From positions 1 to 54,807 of the forward strand of contig NZ_QUMD01000024.1 of NCBI RefSeq assembly GCF_003481985.1: a stretch of 54,807 nucleotides of DNA. The letters are read 5' to 3'. Source of the DNA: Clostridium sp. OF09-36 (GTDB lineage Bacteria; Bacillota; Clostridia; Lachnospirales; Lachnospiraceae). Shown in pieces: positions 50,652 through 54,807 of the stretch. The position numbers and the translations under genes were made by a program. How positions within the stretch are numbered: position 1 is the stretch's first letter; each line of letters starts with the position of its first letter. The notes under the pieces were generated by a model, which was not told the DNA's origin, ran no database searches, and saw only the letters and a program-made list of their open reading frames with translations.

Positions 50652-51787
50652 TGCCACCAGAGGTACACAGTGTCCTCGGTGCATCGGCAGCGGACAGATG
50701 GATGAATTGTACGCCATCTGCCCAGCTCACTGCCGGTATGGAGGACGAGACAACAACCTTTGCTGCAGAGGGAACCGCAGCACATGCTCTTTGTGAATGG
50801 AAGGTGCGAAAGGCACTGAAGATGAGAGCAGGCAGGAGACCAACTTCTGATTATTGGACCGATGAGATGGAGGAGTTTACTGATGATTACCGGGATTTCA
50901 TTATGGACCTGGTAGGACAGGCCAAACTTACCTACAAGGATCCTGTGACACTCATTGAGCAGCATCTCGATTTCCCATGTTATGTTCCGGACGGCTTTGG
51001 TACCGATGACTTCCTTTTAGTCGCGGATAAGGAATTGAATGTAGTGGATTTCAAGTATGGAAGGGGCGTGGCAGTCTATGCAGATCACAATCCGCAGATG
51101 ATGTTATATGCCCTGGGAGCTTTGAATCTCTTTGATTGTTTGTACGATATCGAGCAGGTCACAATGACCATCTTCCAATCAAGACTCTCCAGTATTTCCA
51201 CTTGGACGATTAGTGCCGAGGAGCTCTATAAATGGGCTGAGGAAGTATTAAAGCCAAAGGCTGAGCTTGCTGCTAAGGGAGAAGGAGAGTTTATTTCTGG
51301 ATCCTGGTGCAGATTTTGTAAAGCAAGAAATACCTGCAGGGCCAGAGCAGAGAGCTTTTTGGAACTTGCAAAAATGGAGTTCCAGCCGCCCGCACTTTTA
51401 TCGGATGAAGAAGTTGCTGAGGTAATGGAGAAGGCGGACGAGCTTTCCAAGTGGGCCAGTGATGTTATGGCGTATGCCCAGGCAGAGGCCATTGAGAATG
51501 GTAAGCATTGGAATGGATACAAGCTCGTAGAAGGTAGGTCCACCAGACGATTCACTGATGAGAAAAAGGTAGAGGAGGCTGCCAAGGGTGCCGGTTATAC
51601 GGACATCTATAATAAGTCCCTTATTACCTTGACTGCTTTTGAAAAGCTTATGGGTAAGGATACCTTCAACGAGGTGCTGGGCTCATATGTCACAAAGCCA
51701 GCAGGAAAATTAACGCTCGTTCCGGTGAGCGATAAAAGACCGGAAGTAACAGTTAACACAGTAAATGATGAATTCCAGGAGGATTAG
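50651..51787 (+). CDS. DUF2800 PD-(D/E)XK nuclease
   Basis: A 378-residue protein of the DUF2800 family, related to Cas4/RecB nucleases: GTAAHALCEWKV near 40, GTDDFLLVADKELNVVDFKYG (of which ADKELNVVDFKYG is the D-x-x-D-x-K core) near 120-140, and a Cys cluster WCRFCKARNTCRA (about 223-236) for an iron-sulphur site. It likely processes DNA ends in recombination. It starts at the stop of the MazF-like gene. Confidence 0.9.
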   Translation: MPPEVHSVLGASAADRWMNCTPSAQLTAGMEDETTTFAAEGTAAHALCEWKVRKALKMRAGRRPTSDYWTDEMEEFTDDYRDFIMDLVGQAKLTYKDPVTLIEQHLDFPCYVPDGFGTDDFLLVADKELNVVDFKYGRGVAVYADHNPQMMLYALGALNLFDCLYDIEQVTMTIFQSRLSSISTWTISAEELYKWAEEVLKPKAELAAKGEGEFISGSWCRFCKARNTCRARAESFLELAKMEFQPPALLSDEEVAEVMEKADELSKWASDVMAYAQAEAIENGKHWNGYKLVEGRSTRRFTDEKKVEEAAKGAGYTDIYNKSLITLTAFEKLMGKDTFNEVLGSYVTKPAGKLTLVPVSDKRPEVTVNTVNDEFQED

Positions 51788-51791
51788 TATT

Positions 51792-52337
51792 ATGGCAAAA
51801 ATTATGAATGGTAACAGAGTAGTAACTAACGAGGTAAGACTTTCTTATGCAAATGTGTTCACACCAAAGTCAATCAATGGTGGTGATGAGAAGTACAGTG
51901 TGTCCCTTATTATTCCGAAGTCCGACACAGAGACAATCGCCTTAATCAATAAGGCAATCGACCAGGCAATCACAGACGGTGTTTCAAAGTTTGGTGGTAA
52001 GAAGCCGAACAAGGCAGCACTTAAGCTCCCACTTCGTGATGGTATCGAAAAGGATGACGAGGCATACGAAGACGCATACTTCATCAACTGCAATTCAAAG
52101 ACAGCTCCTCAGATCGTAGATCTTAACCGTCAGCCTATCACAGATGAGACAGAAGTGTATTCTGGTTGCTATGCAAGAGTCAGCATCAACTTTTATGCCT
52201 TCAACACAAATGGCAATAAGGGTATCGCATGTGGACTTGGAAATATCCAGAAGACCAGAGATGGTGAGAGCCTTGGTGGTGGCAGAGTTTCTGCTAACGA
52301 TGACTTTGGCGATGGTGAGGACGATTTCCTCGGTTAA
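51792..52337 (+). CDS. DUF2815 single-strand DNA-binding protein
   Basis: A 181-residue protein of the DUF2815 family (gp2.5-like): RLSYANVFTPKSINGGDEKY, YSVSLIIPKSD, and an acidic C-terminal tail (GDGEDDFLG) typical of single-strand binders. It is always found next to DUF2800 and family A polymerase genes. ATG 51792 follows a clear site in GGAGGATTAGT. Confidence 0.9.
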   Translation: MAKIMNGNRVVTNEVRLSYANVFTPKSINGGDEKYSVSLIIPKSDTETIALINKAIDQAITDGVSKFGGKKPNKAALKLPLRDGIEKDDEAYEDAYFINCNSKTAPQIVDLNRQPITDETEVYSGCYARVSINFYAFNTNGNKGIACGLGNIQKTRDGESLGGGRVSANDDFGDGEDDFLG

Positions 52338-52427
52338 TAACAATTAAAGAGTGTCAGATGGAAGCCGGGAGGGTAACACCTCCTGGTGATCCAATCAACC
52401 GCTTAGAAAGTAAGAAAGGTGATTAGC

Positions 52428-54362
52428 ATGAAAAGAATGAATATTGATATTGAAACTTATAGTGAAGCAGACTTATCTAAGTCAGGAGTTTACAAGTATG
52501 TAGATGCTCCTGGTTTTGAAGTGCTGCTTTTTGGTTATTCCGCAGATGGTGGTCCGGCGAAGGTAATCTCCCTGGCAGAAGGGGAGGAACTACCACAGGA
52601 AATAAGGGAAGCGATGCTTGATGATACGGTTCTAAAATTTGCCTTCAATGCACAGTTTGAGCGTGTTTGCTTAGGAAAGTACCTAGGTGTACACCTGGCT
52701 CCGGACGCATGGCGCTGTACGATGGTGGCTTCGTTGTATCTAGGGCTTCCAGGCTCTTTGGCTCAGGTAGAAGCAGTGTTAGGAGTGGAAAAGAAGAAGT
52801 TAGAAACTGGTAAGGATTTGATTAAATTCTTCTCTGTACCATGTAAGCCGACCAAAACAAATGGTGGTTGCACCAGAAACCTTCCGGAGCATGATAGAGA
52901 AAAATGAGAACAGTTTATTACCTATAATGCCAGGGACGTTGAAACAGAAATGGAGATCATGGATAAGTTGGCAAGGTTCCCGGTTCCAGATTTCCTTTGG
53001 AAACAATATACACAGGATCAGCGCATCAATGATTTAGGCATTGAGCTTGATATGGCACTGGTAAGGCAGGCCATTAAATGTGATGAGGAGTCCAGGGATC
53101 GATATTTAAAAAGAGCCCAGGAGCTTACGGGACTAGAAAATCCAAACTCACCCATTCAGTTAAAAGAGTGGATTTTGTCAAATGGTGTCGAAATGGAGAC
53201 ACTTACAAAAGCAGAGGTGGCTTCAATTATGGAAACAGCAACCGGACCGGTAAAGGAAGTGTTAGAGCTTAGGCTGCTTCTTTCCAAGTCCAGCGTGAAA
53301 AAATATCTGGCAATGGAGACCTGCCACTGCAACGATGGAAGGGCACATGGACTGTTGCAGTTTTATGGAGCCAACAGAACTGGCCGCTGGGCAGGCAGAC
53401 TTGTGCAGGTGCAAAACCTCCCACAGAACCATATTCCTGATTTGGCGGTAGCAAGAAATCTGATAAAGAGTGGTTGCTTTGAAGCAGTAGAGCTTTTGTA
53501 CGATTCTATTCCAGATACCCTTTCCCAGCTTATTCGTACTGCATTTGTGCCGAGAGAAGGCTGTAAGTTTATGGTAGCTGACTTTAGTGCAATTGAGGCC
53601 AGGGTAATTGCATGGCTTGCTGGGGAGAGCTGGCGTCAGGAAGTTTTTAGGAACAACGGTGATATCTATTGCGCATCTGCCAGTCAGATGTTTGGTGTTC
53701 CGGTTGAAAAGCATGGTGTCAATGGAGAGCTGCGTCAGAAAGGTAAGATCGCAGAACTGGCACTTGGATATGGTGGTGGCGTTGGAGCGATGATCAGCAT
53801 GGGTGCTATTGATATGGGGCTTGCTGAGGAAGAATTGCAGCCGATTGTGGATTCCTGGAGACAGAGTAATCCGGCCATCGTAAAGCTGTGGTGGGATGTG
53901 CATAGATGTGTCATCAAAGCAGTAAAGGATAAGCAGCCACAGACCTATAAGTGTCTGACCTTTGAATATCAGTCCGGCATGTTGTTTATTGGCCTGCCAA
54001 GTGGAAGAAGGCTCGCCTATGCAAAGCCAAGCGTATATCGCAATGATTATGACAGAGACGAGATTGCCTATATGGGTGTAGATGCCACAAAGAAATGGGG
54101 AAAGATCAATTCCTACGGACCAAAGTTTGTGGAAAACATTATTCAGGCGATGAGTAGAGATATTTTGGCAGAAGCAATGGAACGCTTGGAAGCAGCAGGT
54201 TATGACATTGTTATGCATGTGCATGATGAGGCTGTCATTGAAGCTCCGAGAGATGCAGTTCTTGATGATGCGTGTCGGATTATGTCGAAAACACTCGATT
54301 GGACACCAGGACTGATCTTAAACGCAGCGGGATATGAATGTGAATTTTATCAGAAAGATTAA
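52428..54362 (+). CDS. Family A DNA polymerase (phage type) with in-frame TGA
   Basis: The N-terminal exonuclease part (MNIDIETYSEADL, FNAQFERVCL) and polymerase motifs A (VADFSAIEARV), B (GKIAELALGYGGG) and C (HVHDEAVIE) identify a phage DNA polymerase I of about 644 residues. TGA at 52905-52907 (codon 160) interrupts it, with the same frame continuing EQFITYNARDVETE, so Trp (TGG) is expected. It would separate exonuclease from polymerase. A point mutation or error fits; other genes in this window use TGA as a real stop. Later products could restart at ATG 52950. Confidence 0.87.
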
Positions 54363-54374
54363 GGAGGAAGCGGT

Positions 54375-54566
54375 ATGACCGTAAATGTAAATAGAACTTT
54401 TAGAGAGCTTAGGAGCCTTAAGGGGAAGATTCCTAAAAATACTTATCAGTCCATTAAAGGACAGATTTTGTCAGGAAATGTCGAAGGTGCCAATATTGGC
54501 ATCTATCGTATCAAACGAGAATTAGCGAAGGAGGCAGCAGGTTATGAGAATAGCAGTAGGAAATAG
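54375..54566 (+). CDS. Small phage protein downstream of the polymerase (63 aa)
   Basis: A basic, helical 63-residue protein (RTFRELRSLKGKIPKNTYQS, then YRIKRELAKE). Found after family A polymerase genes in Clostridia prophages. AAGGAGG precedes the ATG. It overlaps the next gene by 23 bases. Confidence 0.68.
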   Translation: MTVNVNRTFRELRSLKGKIPKNTYQSIKGQILSGNVEGANIGIYRIKRELAKEAAGYENSSRK

Positions 54567-54729
54567 CAGAATGGATAAGAAGTGGAAGAACAAGGAAATG
54601 TCCTGGGAGGACTTTAAGCAGAAGTGTTCCCAGACCATTCGTACCACTGAGACCATTTCAGAATATCGAAAGATGAGTAAGCCGGCACAGGATAATACTG
54701 GTCCTATGTCAAGATTTAGTACAAGTTAA
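54544..54729 (+). CDS. Small phage protein (61 aa)
   Basis: The start matches DKKWKNKEMSWEDFKQKCSQ, a helical DNA-related motif common in phage replication modules (often followed by a longer protein). The frame ends after GPMSRFSTS, and the last 78 bases of the window hold no further gene. Possibly shortened by the same kind of small change seen elsewhere, but not shown. Confidence 0.6.
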   Translation: MRIAVGNSRMDKKWKNKEMSWEDFKQKCSQTIRTTETISEYRKMSKPAQDNTGPMSRFSTS

Positions 54730-54807
54730 AATAAGAAAATTCTCCCCATTTTAACCTGCCAGAAGCTCAGCCTCAGTGTGTATTCTTTCATACACTCGTT
54801 CGAATTC

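Noticed and set aside
52905..52907. TGA recoding to Trp (alternative code)
   Set aside because: Many genes here end with TGA at normal ends; only one gene has this interruption.
53262..54224. Long minus-strand frame (320 codons) opposite the family A polymerase
   Set aside because: The plus strand has polymerase motifs A, B and C; the antisense frame has no recognisable domain or start signal.

Overview
The window is a mosaic of mobile DNA from a low-to-mid GC Gram-positive anaerobe, most likely a Lachnospiraceae-type gut Clostridium. This is inferred from AAAGG/AGGAGG ribosome binding sites, XkdX/PBSX-type tail genes, ImmA/IrrE with an XRE repressor, and DUF2800/DUF2815 replication genes. 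No rRNA, tRNA or CRISPR array was seen.

Region 1 (1-38438) is most of one contractile-tailed temperate-type phage, all on the plus strand. It starts inside a pentapeptide-repeat gene. The replication module follows: SNF2-type helicase, VRR-NUC nuclease, HD protein, RecA-like ATPase, DUF669 protein, family B DNA polymerase, D5/P4-type primase-helicase and a C5 DNA methylase. An iteron-like, AT-rich inverted-repeat block (12975-13220) and a sigma-like late regulator come next. A strong promoter (13707-13735) then fires into two intrinsic terminators ahead of terS. Packaging, head, sheath/tube, tape measure and baseplate genes lead to a tail-fibre protein diversified by a complete diversity-generating retroelement (DGR): variable repeat 34853-34969, template repeat 35081-35197, reverse transcriptase 35377-36567. 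Holin and endolysin close the phage. The minor head protein carries a C-terminal papain-like toxin domain with a small partner gene. The tail chaperone has a canonical -1 frameshift site. At least six intrinsic terminators interrupt the late genes, which suggests processive antitermination.

Region 2 (38477-46046) is AT-richer accessory DNA. It begins with the C-terminal remnant of a serine recombinase, which marks a junction. It continues with an ASCH-domain protein, a small XRE regulator, two D12-class adenine methylases, a convergent restriction enzyme with two apparent D-QxK nuclease motifs, and a three-gene operon (HhH-GPD glycosylase-like, HEPN-like protein, SEC-C/transglutaminase-like protein). 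This looks like a defence island, and the three-gene operon is a candidate undescribed system.

Region 3 (46050-54807) is the left part of a second prophage or related element. It holds an SOS-box promoter, small genes, a minus-strand lysogeny block (ImmA/IrrE-like protease broken by a stop, and an XRE repressor), a divergent operator region, a Cro-like gene, and an early operon with DUF4406, PemK/MazF-like, DUF2800, DUF2815 and family A DNA polymerase genes. Two different replicative polymerases (B in region 1, A in region 3) support two separate elements.

Nine genes or gene segments are split by what looks like loss of one base, usually in a short same-base run, and two more carry in-frame stops. 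Because the one-base losses are so uniform and hit essential phage genes, sequencing or assembly error is at least as likely as real decay. The affected genes are therefore annotated over their reconstructed spans.
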